DNA from: Gemmatimonadaceae bacterium
GTDB lineage: Bacteria; Latescibacterota; UBA2968; UBA8231
Length of the DNA stretch: 10,600 nucleotides
NCBI GenBank assembly: GCA_002726335.1
Contig: PBSR01000025.1
Coordinates: 1-10,600, forward strand
Direction: 5' to 3'
Shown one piece after another: positions 1 to 7,503 of the stretch. The notes beneath the pieces are model-generated. The model worked only from the letters and a program-made list of their open reading frames with translations. It did not search any database and was not told the DNA's origin. Both the position numbers and the translations under genes were made by a program. Each line of letters begins with the position of its first letter. Position 1 is the first letter of the stretch.

Positions 1-1
1 G

Positions 2-475
2 CTGTCGGCCTTCCACAACATCTACAGCGGCCGCCTGGACGAACGCTCCAGCTGGTACAATCTCGTCAACCTCATCCGCCCGAGGCCCGCGGATGTGGCT
101 GACATCGAACCCATCTTCCGCGACCTGGGCATGGCAGACAAGCTCTTCGCCAGGGTGTCGACGTTGTCCGGGGGACAGCAGCAAAGGATCGCCGTGGGGC
201 GCGCCGTGTATCGCGGCAGCGATGTGATCCTGGCCGATGAGCCGGTGTCCGCCATCGACCCCCACCAGGCCGGAGCGGTTCTCGACCTGATCAAGTCGCG
301 CATGGGCACCGTAATACTGGCCATGCACGACGTGCAGCTGGCGCTCGAGCACTTTCCGCGCGTGATCGGCCTGCGAGATGGCGGAGTCTTCTTCGACAAA
401 CCCTCTGCCCAGGTGGGTGACGAAGATCTGGCCGAGCTCTACCGCCGCGAGAAGGAAACCTCCGTCGATTCGTAG
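2..475 (+). CDS. phnC: Phosphonate ABC transporter ATP-binding protein, 5'-truncated by the window edge
   Basis: The frame is open from the left edge, so the start and Walker A motif lie outside the window. The visible 157 codons hold the PhnC-like stretch NIYSGRLDERSSWYNL, the ABC signature LSGGQQQR, Walker B VILADEP, the D-loop SAID, and the switch histidine in AMHDVQ. The end (RVIGLRDGGVFFDKP...DLAELYRRE) also fits PhnC. The protein would power phosphonate or phosphonate-like uptake at the cytoplasmic face of the inner membrane. phnE follows after 11 bp in the same direction, which fits an operon. The periplasmic binding protein PhnD is not seen and would be expected upstream. Substrate (phosphonate, phosphite or phosphate ester) cannot be fixed from the ATPase, but phnW in the same window favours 2-aminoethylphosphonate. 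The family call is secure; the exact substrate is inferred. Confidence 0.9.
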   Translation: MSAFHNIYSGRLDERSSWYNLVNLIRPRPADVADIEPIFRDLGMADKLFARVSTLSGGQQQRIAVGRAVYRGSDVILADEPVSAIDPHQAGAVLDLIKSRMGTVILAMHDVQLALEHFPRVIGLRDGGVFFDKPSAQVGDEDLAELYRREKETSVDS

Positions 476-486
476 TCGGCGGTACG

Positions 487-1983
487 ATGCTTCGCGTCAG
501 CCTCAGCTTCGTCGCCGTAGCCGCAATCTGCCTGTCGCTGGCCGACATCCAGGTAACCACCCTGGAGCCGTGGGGTGAGATCGGCAGAATCGCGCAGGGT
601 TTCGTCACCCCGGACGTCAGCGCCCTGCTCGGCATTCGCAACGCCTTCCTCAACACCATCACCTTCGCCTTCTGCGGCATCTCACTCGGCGTCGTCGGTG
701 GCTTCGCCCTCTCCCTGTTCTTCTCCTTCGCGCCCGTGCGCCTCGGATGCGCGCTGGTGCGATCGATTCACGAGATCTTCTGGGCCTTTCTCCTGCTCCC
801 CGTCGTCGGGTTGACACCGGTGTGCGGCATCCTCGCCATCGGCATCCCCTATGCCGGTGTCTTCGGCAAGGTGTATGCGGAGATCCGCCAGGAGTCGGAT
901 CAGTCGTCTCTGCGGGGGCTTCCCCTGGATGCGGGGCGTCTCAGCAGGTTCTGCTACGGTGTGCTGCCGATGATCTGGTACGACGTGAAAGCGTACACGT
1001 CCTACCGGATGGAGTGTGCCCTGCGGTCCAGTGCCGTGCTCGGATTCATCGGCCTGCCGACTCTCGGCTTCCATCTGGAGACGGCCCTTCGAGAGGGACA
1101 CTACAGCGAAGCGCCGGCCCTGCTCTACGCGTTCTATCTGCTGATCGCGTCATTGCGCTACTGGGTCAGGCCCCGATTGGTACTGGCCTACGTGGTGGCT
1201 TCCTTCGCCTTCCTCTCGACGGAGGTCCACCTCTCGTGGGCCAACGTCACGCATTTCCTCACGTACGAGATCCTGCCCTGGCCGATGCGACGGGAAGGCT
1301 TCTACGAGGGCACGGGAGAGGTGCACCTCGCCCTCGGTGACGTGCTCGACTGGGCCGTGCAACTGTTGAGCAACGAGGTCCTGGAGGGCGTGTGGAATAC
1401 CATCGTGCTGACCCAGATCGCTCTGGTGGGCACGGGCATCTTCGCCCTGGTGGCGTACGCGACGGTGAGCCGTCACTTCGCCGGCAGGGGCGTCAGGGCC
1501 CTGTCTGGATACGGCCTCATCGTGTTGCGCACGACGCCTGAGTACATCCTGGCGTACGCCCTGTTGCAGTTCTGTGGCCCCAGCATGCTGCCGGCCATCG
1601 CGGCGATCATGCTGCACAACGGCGCCATTCTGGGATATCTGACGGGCACGTCGGCGGACGGAGTTCAGCTGCGGCCAGATGCCCCGCGAAGCAGGCGGGA
1701 CCGGTATTTCTACGAGATCACCCCCCGCGTGTACGGACGGTTTCTCGCCTTCCTGTTCTATCGTTGGGAGATCATCATGCGGGAGTCGGCGATCCTCGGC
1801 ATTCTCGGGATCCACACCCTTGGCTTCTTCATCGACAGCGCCATCAGCGATGATCATCTGGACAAGGCCGTGTTCCTCATCGTCACCACCGCCGTGCTCA
1901 ACATGGCCATCGACATGGCGTCGCAGCGGATCCGCGCCCGGTTGAGGGTTTCCACGGGTACGACATTCACCTACGACCAGTAG
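487..1983 (+). CDS. phnE: PhnE-type phosphonate ABC permease, two permease domains fused in one chain
   Basis: This 498-residue integral membrane protein is about twice the length of an ordinary PhnE (roughly 260-290 residues). It carries two related halves. The first has the cytoplasmic-loop region FGKVYAEIRQESD (127-138) and the tail motif RSSAVLGFIGLPTLGF (180-195). The second repeats the plan with RTTPEYILAYAL (348-359), NGAILGYLTG (378-387) and RESAILGILGIHTLGF (432-447). Two different halves would form the channel that PhnE homodimers or PhnE1/PhnE2 pairs normally form. The second loop has an extra charged stretch (RPDAPRSRRDR, 396-406) and matches the usual EAA loop poorly, so the halves may have diverged in ATPase docking. 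It lies 11 bp after phnC and its stop is 2 bp from the convergent sulfatase stop. No strong Shine-Dalgarno site precedes the ATG, so coupling to phnC is likely. Confidence 0.88.
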   Translation: MLRVSLSFVAVAAICLSLADIQVTTLEPWGEIGRIAQGFVTPDVSALLGIRNAFLNTITFAFCGISLGVVGGFALSLFFSFAPVRLGCALVRSIHEIFWAFLLLPVVGLTPVCGILAIGIPYAGVFGKVYAEIRQESDQSSLRGLPLDAGRLSRFCYGVLPMIWYDVKAYTSYRMECALRSSAVLGFIGLPTLGFHLETALREGHYSEAPALLYAFYLLIASLRYWVRPRLVLAYVVASFAFLSTEVHLSWANVTHFLTYEILPWPMRREGFYEGTGEVHLALGDVLDWAVQLLSNEVLEGVWNTIVLTQIALVGTGIFALVAYATVSRHFAGRGVRALSGYGLIVLRTTPEYILAYALLQFCGPSMLPAIAAIMLHNGAILGYLTGTSADGVQLRPDAPRSRRDRYFYEITPRVYGRFLAFLFYRWEIIMRESAILGILGIHTLGFFIDSAISDDHLDKAVFLIVTTAVLNMAIDMASQRIRARLRVSTGTTFTYDQ

Positions 1984-1985
1984 AT

Positions 1986-3398
1986 TCAGTCGCCGGCGTT
2001 TTCGATGAAGCGTCTCCGCCTCTGACTTTCGAGCACCTGCTGCTCGATCTGCTCCGGGTCTCCCCAGATTTCCAGCAGCCGCTGCTGCATGTCTTCCAGG
2101 AGGGGCTGATGCTCGGCCGAGCCGGCCAGATCATCGAACTCTCCGGGGTCAGCCGACGTGTTGAACAACTCCGGCGCGTCGCCCAGACTGATGTTGAGCT
2201 TGTAATCGCCCTGCTTCAGCATGCTGACGGGTCGCAGGACCCCATGGGCGAGGTATTCGCAGAAGGCCTCGTCTTTCCAAGATTCGGCGGCCTTCGTGTG
2301 ATCACACAGCAGCGGCATCAGGCTGTCGCCATCGAGGGGGGCCACGTCCTGCGTCGCCTCGGAAACCTCGACGAGGGTGGCGACGAGATCGACGAGGGAG
2401 ACGTTCTGCGACACGCGACGTCCGCCGGGGATGTGTCCGGGCCAGGCGATCTGCAGCGGGATACGTGACGAGGCCTCGTACATGTTGGATTTCCGCCACA
2501 TGCCGTGTTCACCGTTCATCTCGCCGTGATCGGAGGTGTGGACGATGATGGTATTGTCGAGCTGCCCGGTCGATTCGAGGGCATCGATCAGCCGGCCGAT
2601 CTTCTCATCCAGGTAGGTGATGAGGCCGTAGTAGCCGGCGCGACCCCGGCGCACGAGGTCTTCGGGGAAGTCTGCCAGGCCGAACATCCGGCGCATCCGC
2701 TGGTAGACGGGATGCATCGACTGCAGATGGCCTTCCGGTATGTCCGGCATGTCGATCTGGTCAAGGGGGTACAGATCCCAGAACCGCTGCGGTACCACCA
2801 GCGGGAAGTGGGGGGCGATGAAACCGACGTTGAGGCACCAGGGCCGGGCACTGCGGGCCGGATCGGCCAGGTAGGCGAGAGCGGCCTGCTCCACCTGGTC
2901 ATCTACTTCGATGGACGTCGTTGTTCCGGGGCCGGCCTCCTCCAGTCCACCCCACGGGCGCTTGGCGTCGACGATGCCGGCTTCCCAATCGGGCGCACCG
3001 CGAGGTACGCCGTCCCGGGTCCAGAGCTCGGCATGAAGGTCTCGTGCCAGCTGCGTGCGGAAGCCGTGAAGCTGGTCGGAGCCGCAGAAGTGCTGCTTCC
3101 CCGACAGGACGACGTCGTAGCCTGCCTGGCGCAGACTGTGCGCCCAGGTCACGGTGGCCGACGACAGGGGAAAGCCGTTGTCGTAGGCGCCGATTCTGTT
3201 GATGTAGCGCCCCGTCATGAAGGACATGCGCGAGGGGCCACAGATGGGTGAGTTGCAGTAGGCGTTGTCGAAGGTGACACTCATGTCGGCGAGTCGCTCC
3301 ATATTGGGCGACTGTACCTGCGGATGGCCGTGGAGGCCACTGTACTGGGGTGCGTGCTCGTCAGACATGATGACGAGGATATTGGGCCGGTCGGGCAT
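1986..3398 (-). CDS. Formylglycine-dependent sulfatase, choline-sulfatase (BetC)-like
   Basis: A 470-residue member of the sulfatase/alkaline phosphatase superfamily. The N-terminus PNILVIMSDEH gives metal-binding Asp13. Cys53 in CGPSRMSFMTGR is the residue oxidised to formylglycine, with Arg57. The other active-site residues are visible: Lys101 and His103 in SGKQHF, His197 in APHFP, Asp290-His291 in TSDHGE, and Lys303 in WRKSNMYE. NAYCNSP, IGAYDNG and SGKQHFCGSDQLHGF resemble BetC. No signal peptide is seen, so it is probably cytoplasmic. It would hydrolyse a small sulfate ester, perhaps choline-O-sulfate. The chain is shorter than typical BetC (about 500), so the substrate is uncertain. Phosphonate monoester hydrolases share this fold and a CGPxR motif, but the flanking motifs here follow BetC. 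It is convergent with phnE and divergent, across 50 bp, from the cytochrome gene. Activity needs a formylglycine-generating enzyme, not present here. Confidence 0.85.
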   Translation of the reverse strand: MPDRPNILVIMSDEHAPQYSGLHGHPQVQSPNMERLADMSVTFDNAYCNSPICGPSRMSFMTGRYINRIGAYDNGFPLSSATVTWAHSLRQAGYDVVLSGKQHFCGSDQLHGFRTQLARDLHAELWTRDGVPRGAPDWEAGIVDAKRPWGGLEEAGPGTTTSIEVDDQVEQAALAYLADPARSARPWCLNVGFIAPHFPLVVPQRFWDLYPLDQIDMPDIPEGHLQSMHPVYQRMRRMFGLADFPEDLVRRGRAGYYGLITYLDEKIGRLIDALESTGQLDNTIIVHTSDHGEMNGEHGMWRKSNMYEASSRIPLQIAWPGHIPGGRRVSQNVSLVDLVATLVEVSEATQDVAPLDGDSLMPLLCDHTKAAESWKDEAFCEYLAHGVLRPVSMLKQGDYKLNISLGDAPELFNTSADPGEFDDLAGSAEHQPLLEDMQQRLLEIWGDPEQIEQQVLESQRRRRFIENAGD

Positions 3399-3448
3399 GG
3401 GGGTATCTTACGACATTATCAGAATCCCCGCGGAAGAAAGGAACGAGC

Positions 3449-3889
3449 GTGAGAGAAACCGATCCATCAGCAGGAGGACGATCATTCGCCCTGGTAGTGT
3501 TTCCGGCTTCGATCACCATGCTGCTGACGGCCTGCGGTTCAGGGGATCTGACGTTGAACGAGGCCGATCCGGATATCGTCGCACAGAAGCCGACCTGGAC
3601 CCAGGTGGAACCGATCTTTCAGCGTGAATGTGTGCCCTGCCACGCAGGAACGGACGAAACTGGTGACGACGATGACGATGACGCGAGGGACAAGCGCTTG
3701 CTGGCAGCAGCCAGCAGCAACGACCCCGGCCTGGAATCTTGTCGGTCGGTGATGAACAATTCCGAGGACATCATCAGCGAGGTCTTTCGCAACAACACCA
3801 TGCCTCCCGGGGCCTGGCCCCGTCTGACCAGCAAGGAGCGGCTGACGATCGAACGATGGATGGCGACGGGGCAAGCCGCATGCGACTGA
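3449..3889 (+). CDS. Monoheme c-type cytochrome lipoprotein
   Basis: A 146-residue exported protein. The GTG start is supported by AAAGGA six bases upstream (3437-3442). The N-terminus has a hydrophobic stretch ending in the lipobox LTAC (Cys29), followed by Gly, which predicts a lipoprotein sent to the outer membrane. One heme-binding motif, CVPCH, lies at residues 61-65, and Met118 in NNTMPPG is a plausible distal ligand. The EPIF.RECVPCHAG...MPPGAWPRLT.KERLTIERWM pattern is that of small cytochromes of the heme-binding/PSCyt type. A run of six aspartates (73-78) follows the heme motif. Cys88-region residues (Cys98) and Cys145 may form a disulfide. The downstream diheme-porin gene overlaps it by 10 bp, so the two are probably co-translated and may form one electron-transfer unit. 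The partner and redox substrate are not known. Confidence 0.75.
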   Translation: MRETDPSAGGRSFALVVFPASITMLLTACGSGDLTLNEADPDIVAQKPTWTQVEPIFQRECVPCHAGTDETGDDDDDDARDKRLLAAASSNDPGLESCRSVMNNSEDIISEVFRNNTMPPGAWPRLTSKERLTIERWMATGQAACD

Positions 3890-5304
3890 ACCCGCTGCAC
3901 GTTCTCGCCGTAGCAGCCACACTGGCACTTGCGATGTCGGCCATACAGGCTACACCGATGTACGCAGCACGGTCGGCCCGCACCTGCGACAACTGTCACC
4001 TCTCACCGAACGAGTGGGTGAACCCGCCGGTGGCAGAGCGCAAGTGCAACATGTCCTGCCAGTCCTGCCATGTGGATCCGGCAGGGGGAGGCGTGCGCAA
4101 CGCCTCGGGGCGCTTCTTCGGTCAATCGACACTGCCTGCCATCGCCACGAGCCCACGCCCGACAGATGACTGGGATCGCAATGCACCCCGTGTCGGCCGC
4201 CGGGATCGGGCCACGTCGTACGACCACAGACAGCCCGTCGGTCCCGACACGTTCCTGCAGGCGGTGGAGGAATTCCAGACCCTCAGGGAGGCGACTGACG
4301 ACGGCTGGGCGTGGGGAACGCCCGGCGGCGAGCCGGACCGCTACGGACTGCTGCAGGGACGGTACGGACGTCTGAACGCCGATCCCATGTTGCGTGTCGG
4401 GGCGGACCTGCGGCTGGCTTTTCTGAAGTCGGGATCGCTGTTCTTCCCCATGCAGGTCGATGTGCCCGTCGTGTTCCATCCCCGTCATCACCTGACGCTG
4501 CTGGCCAACACCGGCGCGCGCGGCCGGCTCAGCGGGTACTCAGACACCTTCGACCAGGATCACTCATTCTATTTCCGCGAGGCATTCATCATGCTGCACG
4601 AAGCGCCAGGCCAGGCTTATGCCAAGGCCGGCCGCTTCGTACCCTCCTTCGGATTGCGGCTTGACGACCATACATCCCACATCCGTCGCAGCTTCGAACT
4701 CGACGGAGGGTTGCCCGAGTCCCGTGTGAGCGGCATCGAAGTCGGCGCCATGCCCAACTACCCCTTCGTCAACGCCTCGTGGTTCAGGATGGCGGCACGC
4801 AACCGTGTTGCCGGCGCCTGGGATATCACCGATGTCGACGATGGTTGGGGGACTGCGATCAACGCCGGCTGGCGGGATCTGAGCTGGAGCGTGGGCGCCA
4901 GTGCCATGCTCCGTCGTCGTGACCTCGAAGAGGGAGGGGACACCTCGACCTACGGGCTCTATGGTGTGTGGAACCCGTGGCGCCACAACAAAGGTCTGCC
5001 ACTTACCTACCAGGCCGAGTACGACGTCGGTAGCTTCCAGAGATCCAGCGGGCGGCAGACCGATCAGTCAGCGTTCTACCAGGAGGCCAACTGGGTGGCG
5101 TACAATGGGATGGTGGTGCTGCTGGCACACGACTGGAGCGATCCCGATACCGAGATCATCGACGACGAGGACCACCGTCTGCAGGTGGGGCTGCAGCTGT
5201 CGCCGATCGCTGGTGTGACGGTGGATGGCCGTTTTCGCGTCCTCCTTCCCACCCAGGGAAAGGCAGATGCTGATCTCTTCTTTCAGCTACACCTTTATCG
5301 ATAG
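3880..5304 (+). CDS. Secreted diheme c-type cytochrome fused to an outer-membrane beta-barrel
   Basis: A 474-residue protein. I place the start at ATG 3880 because it opens directly on a signal peptide (MRLNPLHVLAVAATLALAMS...). Two heme-binding motifs follow at once: CDNCH (36-40) and CQSCH (60-64), the second inside the phrase KCNMSCQSCHVDPAGGG. From about residue 120 the chain alternates in outer-membrane-barrel style, with many aromatic girdle residues and strand-like segments such as YFREAFIMLHEA, AYAKAGRFVPSFGLRL, GIEVGAMPNYPFVNASWFR and ADADLFFQLHLYR at the C-terminus. This architecture resembles Cyc2-type porin-cytochrome fusions, but Cyc2 has one heme. The gene overlaps the upstream cytochrome lipoprotein by 10 bp. 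A role in moving electrons across the outer membrane is an inference. It could instead be a porin whose heme domain serves another purpose. I do not recognise a named gene. Confidence 0.75.
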   Translation: MRLNPLHVLAVAATLALAMSAIQATPMYAARSARTCDNCHLSPNEWVNPPVAERKCNMSCQSCHVDPAGGGVRNASGRFFGQSTLPAIATSPRPTDDWDRNAPRVGRRDRATSYDHRQPVGPDTFLQAVEEFQTLREATDDGWAWGTPGGEPDRYGLLQGRYGRLNADPMLRVGADLRLAFLKSGSLFFPMQVDVPVVFHPRHHLTLLANTGARGRLSGYSDTFDQDHSFYFREAFIMLHEAPGQAYAKAGRFVPSFGLRLDDHTSHIRRSFELDGGLPESRVSGIEVGAMPNYPFVNASWFRMAARNRVAGAWDITDVDDGWGTAINAGWRDLSWSVGASAMLRRRDLEEGGDTSTYGLYGVWNPWRHNKGLPLTYQAEYDVGSFQRSSGRQTDQSAFYQEANWVAYNGMVVLLAHDWSDPDTEIIDDEDHRLQVGLQLSPIAGVTVDGRFRVLLPTQGKADADLFFQLHLYR

Positions 5305-5337
5305 TCAGGTCCGACAGCAGGTGCACATCGTCGAGAA

Positions 5338-5366
5338 GCCCCACCCTCAGCGAAAGAGGGTGGGGC
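5338..5366 (+). terminator. Perfect 11-bp GC-rich hairpin downstream of the diheme-porin gene
   Basis: The arms GCCCCACCCTC (5338-5348) and GAGGGTGGGGC (5356-5366) are exact reverse complements around the seven-base loop AGCGAAA. It begins 33 bp after the porin stop codon. No T-run follows on either strand, so it is not a classical intrinsic terminator. It may act as a Rho-assisted terminator or a 3'-end stabilising stem. Confidence 0.6.
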
Positions 5367-5861
5367 CCCATATCCGTTGCGCGATGACAACTCGAAGCCG
5401 TGTGCCCAGATCCGGCTCCGGGCAGGTGGGCGGGTGCACTCGCTGCCGACAACACGTCGTCCGTTGGCCCCCGTTTGTGCCGGGGCCGGCGTGAGGTCGG
5501 CAGAGCAACCTGACTCCGTGCGATTCGGTCAATCCGGTCGATCGATGCTCAGCACCGAAGGTCCCCCGTGCTGGCGGGTCAGAAGAGCCTGCAGGAACGG
5601 CACGAAAGCCTATGATTGCTGACGGATGTACATCCTCAACAGCCGTCCGAATGTCGCCTTGATCTGGGTTCCGTCACCGGTCGTGGGGAGCATGAACGGG
5701 GTGCCAGTCGGACGAAACCCAATACGGTTCAGCCAAAGGCAGCCTCCTTTCAATAAACGCAGCCACCGCGAATCTCCGGGCAGCCACGATCCCGTTGCCC
5801 CTTCGTTCTCCATTGTAGCGAAGCGTGACCCGAAGTCAACAACAGATCAAGGAGCATTGTC
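5367..5861. other. Intergenic region of about 495 bp without a convincing gene
   Basis: This lies between the hairpin and phnW. Short open frames exist on both strands but none has family resemblance with a supporting ribosome site. It probably holds the phnW promoter, since phnW starts a new transcription unit here, but I cannot point to convincing -35/-10 boxes or an operator. A strong Shine-Dalgarno-like AAAGGAGG lies on the minus strand at 5750-5743; it precedes only a 20-codon TTG-started frame. AAGGAG at 5849-5854 is the phnW ribosome site. Confidence 0.6.
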
Positions 5862-6995
5862 ATGGAGAAATGGGCAGAGAACGACTATTTACTGCTGACT
5901 CCCGGTCCGCTGTCTACATCACCCACCGTGCGTCGCGCCATGGATCGCGACTGGTGCACGTGGGACGACGAGTACAACGCCGGTGTTGTGACACCTGTCC
6001 GGGAAAAGCTGGTGCAGCTTGCTACCGCATCGCGACCCGATCACTACACCTGCGTGTTGATGCAGGGCAGCGGCACGTTCTCGGTGGAGGCCATGGTCGG
6101 GTCGACGATTCCACGTGACGGCAAGCTGCTCGTTCTGGCAAATGGTACATATGGCCAGCGACTGGCACAGATCGCCGACCGTCTCGAGATCCGGCACGTG
6201 GTGCACGACAGCGGTGAGCTCGACCCGCCGGACCTCGGCAGACTGGACCAGGCACTACGAGAGGACGAAGCGGTCACGCACGTGGTGCTCGTGCACAACG
6301 AGACCACCACCGGGATGATGAATCCCCTGGAAGAGATCGCCAGCATCGTCAAGGGACATGACCGTCTGCTGCTGGTCGATTCCATGAGCGCCTTCGGTGG
6401 TGTGCCGATGGATATCGCCGAGATGGGGATCGACTACATGGTCTCGTCGGCCAACAAGTGTATCCAGGGCGTTCCCGGTTTCGGCTTCGTCGTCGCCAGG
6501 ATCTCCCATCTCGAGCAGACCGAGGGCTGGTCCCGTTCTCTGTCGCTGGACCTGTACGATCAGTGGCAGGCAATGGAGCAGGGCAACGGTAAATGGCGGT
6601 TCACCAGCCCCACGCACGTGGTGCGCGCGTTCTACCAGGCTCTGATCGAGCTGGAAGAGGAAGGCGGCGTGGCGGCACGGCATACCCGCTACCGTGAGAA
6701 TCAGCGTCGGCTAGTGCAGGGAATGCAGAGATTGGGGTTCCGGTGTGTGTTGCCACCGGAGTACCAGAGCCCGATCATCACCGGGTTCTATAATCCCCCG
6801 CACGCGGAGTACGACTTCATGAAGTTCTACAGCTTGCTCAAGGACAAAGGCTTCGTCATCTATCCGGGGAAGGTCACAGGTATCGACTCCTTCCGAATCG
6901 GTACCATCGGTCACGTCTTCCCCGAGGATGTCGACCGGTTGCTCGTCGCCCTGGAACAATCGATGTACTGGAACGGGAAACAGCATGCCAGCTGA
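5862..6995 (+). CDS. phnW: 2-aminoethylphosphonate:pyruvate aminotransferase
   Basis: A 377-residue class V (fold type I) PLP aminotransferase. It moves the amino group of 2-aminoethylphosphonate (ciliatine) to pyruvate, giving phosphonoacetaldehyde and alanine (EC 2.6.1.37), the first step of cytoplasmic 2-AEP breakdown. PhnW hallmarks are the N-terminal [17 protein letters not shown], the motif [10 protein letters not shown] (30-39), [10 protein letters not shown] (68-77), the PLP-binding Asp173 in [11 protein letters not shown], the Schiff-base Lys199 in [14 protein letters not shown], and Arg345 in [10 protein letters not shown]. Length is normal for the family. The ATG is set by AAGGAG (5849-5854) seven bases upstream. 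The DUF4337-like gene overlaps its end by 11 bp. The next enzyme, PhnX or PhnY, is not in the window. PhnW-like enzymes also act in phosphonate biosynthesis, but the PhnCE-type importer upstream argues for catabolism. Confidence 0.93.
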   Translation: MEKWAENDYLLLTPGPLSTSPTVRRAMDRDWCTWDDEYNAGVVTPVREKLVQLATASRPDHYTCVLMQGSGTFSVEAMVGSTIPRDGKLLVLANGTYGQRLAQIADRLEIRHVVHDSGELDPPDLGRLDQALREDEAVTHVVLVHNETTTGMMNPLEEIASIVKGHDRLLLVDSMSAFGGVPMDIAEMGIDYMVSSANKCIQGVPGFGFVVARISHLEQTEGWSRSLSLDLYDQWQAMEQGNGKWRFTSPTHVVRAFYQALIELEEEGGVAARHTRYRENQRRLVQGMQRLGFRCVLPPEYQSPIITGFYNPPHAEYDFMKFYSLLKDKGFVIYPGKVTGIDSFRIGTIGHVFPEDVDRLLVALEQSMYWNGKQHAS

Positions 6996-7503
6996 AATAG
7001 AAAGCGGCGAGTCCGCACACGAGACACTTCTGGACGAATTGCAGGGCGGCGGCGAACATGGTGACAGGGCCTGGATCCGATGGGTAGCTCTCACAGCGAT
7101 GATTCTGGCGCTGTTCTCCTCGGTGGGGGCGCTGCTGGCAGGGATCACCTCCACCGAAGCGGTGATGGAGAGAACGGAGGAGATCCTCGAGCTGTCGAGA
7201 CTGGAGGGGGACAGACTGCACATCGAGATCCTGCGGTCGAAGCATGACCTGCTGAGATCTCAGGAGAAGCCCGTGGATCCCGCGGAGATCGAGAGGATTC
7301 AGCACTACGAAGAGGAATCCGCCGAGCTGGCGATCGCCGTGGCCCGCGAAGAGGTGCAGGTGGGGATGGCCAACGACAAGCACGGGATCTTTGCTCTCGG
7401 CGTTACGCTGCTGTCCATCGCGATCACGCTGAGCGGGATGTCGATCATGGCAGACGTATCTATGACCATCAGGTCGGCAGTCCGCGTTCGTCATATCCGA
7501 TGA
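6985..7503 (+). CDS. DUF4337-like two-TM membrane protein with a replaced C-terminus
   Basis: A predicted 172-residue protein. I chose ATG 6985, which overlaps the last codons of phnW, because the reading starts [10 protein letters not shown] and the earlier part of the frame lies inside phnW. One transmembrane segment spans about residues 32-53 ([21 protein letters not shown]), followed by a long, charged, probably helical region (60-130) and a second hydrophobic segment about 135-155 ([21 protein letters not shown]). This layout, with SVGALLAG and ANDK before the second helix, resembles DUF4337 proteins, whose function is unknown. The last 16 residues (from Val157) are read antisense to the vapC start and the end of vapB. 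So the native 3' end seems to have been lost at a recombination join near 7448. Both predicted TM segments remain, so it could still be made and inserted. Confidence 0.6.
   Translation: MPAEIESGESAHETLLDELQGGGEHGDRAWIRWVALTAMILALFSSVGALLAGITSTEAVMERTEEILELSRLEGDRLHIEILRSKHDLLRSQEKPVDPAEIERIQHYEEESAELAIAVAREEVQVGMANDKHGIFALGVTLLSIAITLSGMSIMADVSMTIRSAVRVRHIR
7449..7469 (-). pseudogene. vapC: vapC toxin remnant: first seven codons only
   Basis: The vapB stop overlaps a minus-strand ATG by one base (TGATG, 7471-7467). That ATG opens MVIDTSA, the typical start of a VapC PIN-domain ribonuclease, including the first catalytic aspartate (Asp4). After GCC (7451-7449) the frame continues only as antisense of the DUF4337-like gene and stops at a TAG near 7305, with no further PIN-domain residues. 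The toxin was therefore cut by a deletion or insertion join. Family resemblance rests on seven residues plus the exact vapB-vapC junction, which is strong by context. Confidence 0.65.

Noticed and set aside
1986..3398. Phosphonate monoester hydrolase instead of sulfatase
   Set aside because: Both share the CGPxR formylglycine site, but NAYCNSP, IGAYDNG and SGKQHFCGSDQLHGF follow choline-sulfatase-type enzymes. Kept as an alternative only.
5669..5750. Minus-strand AAAGGAGG followed six bases later by TTG and a 20-codon frame in the phnW upstream region
   Set aside because: The ribosome site is strong, but the start is TTG, the peptide has no recognisable feature and no promoter is evident. 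Chance occurrence cannot be excluded.
5610..5813. 67-codon minus-strand frame upstream of phnW
   Set aside because: No ribosome site before the ATG and no recognisable family; its composition does not stand out from other non-coding frames of this GC-rich DNA.
7305..7469. Minus-strand frame of about 54 codons starting [10 protein letters not shown]
   Set aside because: Only the first seven codons look like VapC; the remainder is antisense of the DUF4337-like gene and has no PIN-domain residues, so I call the stub only.
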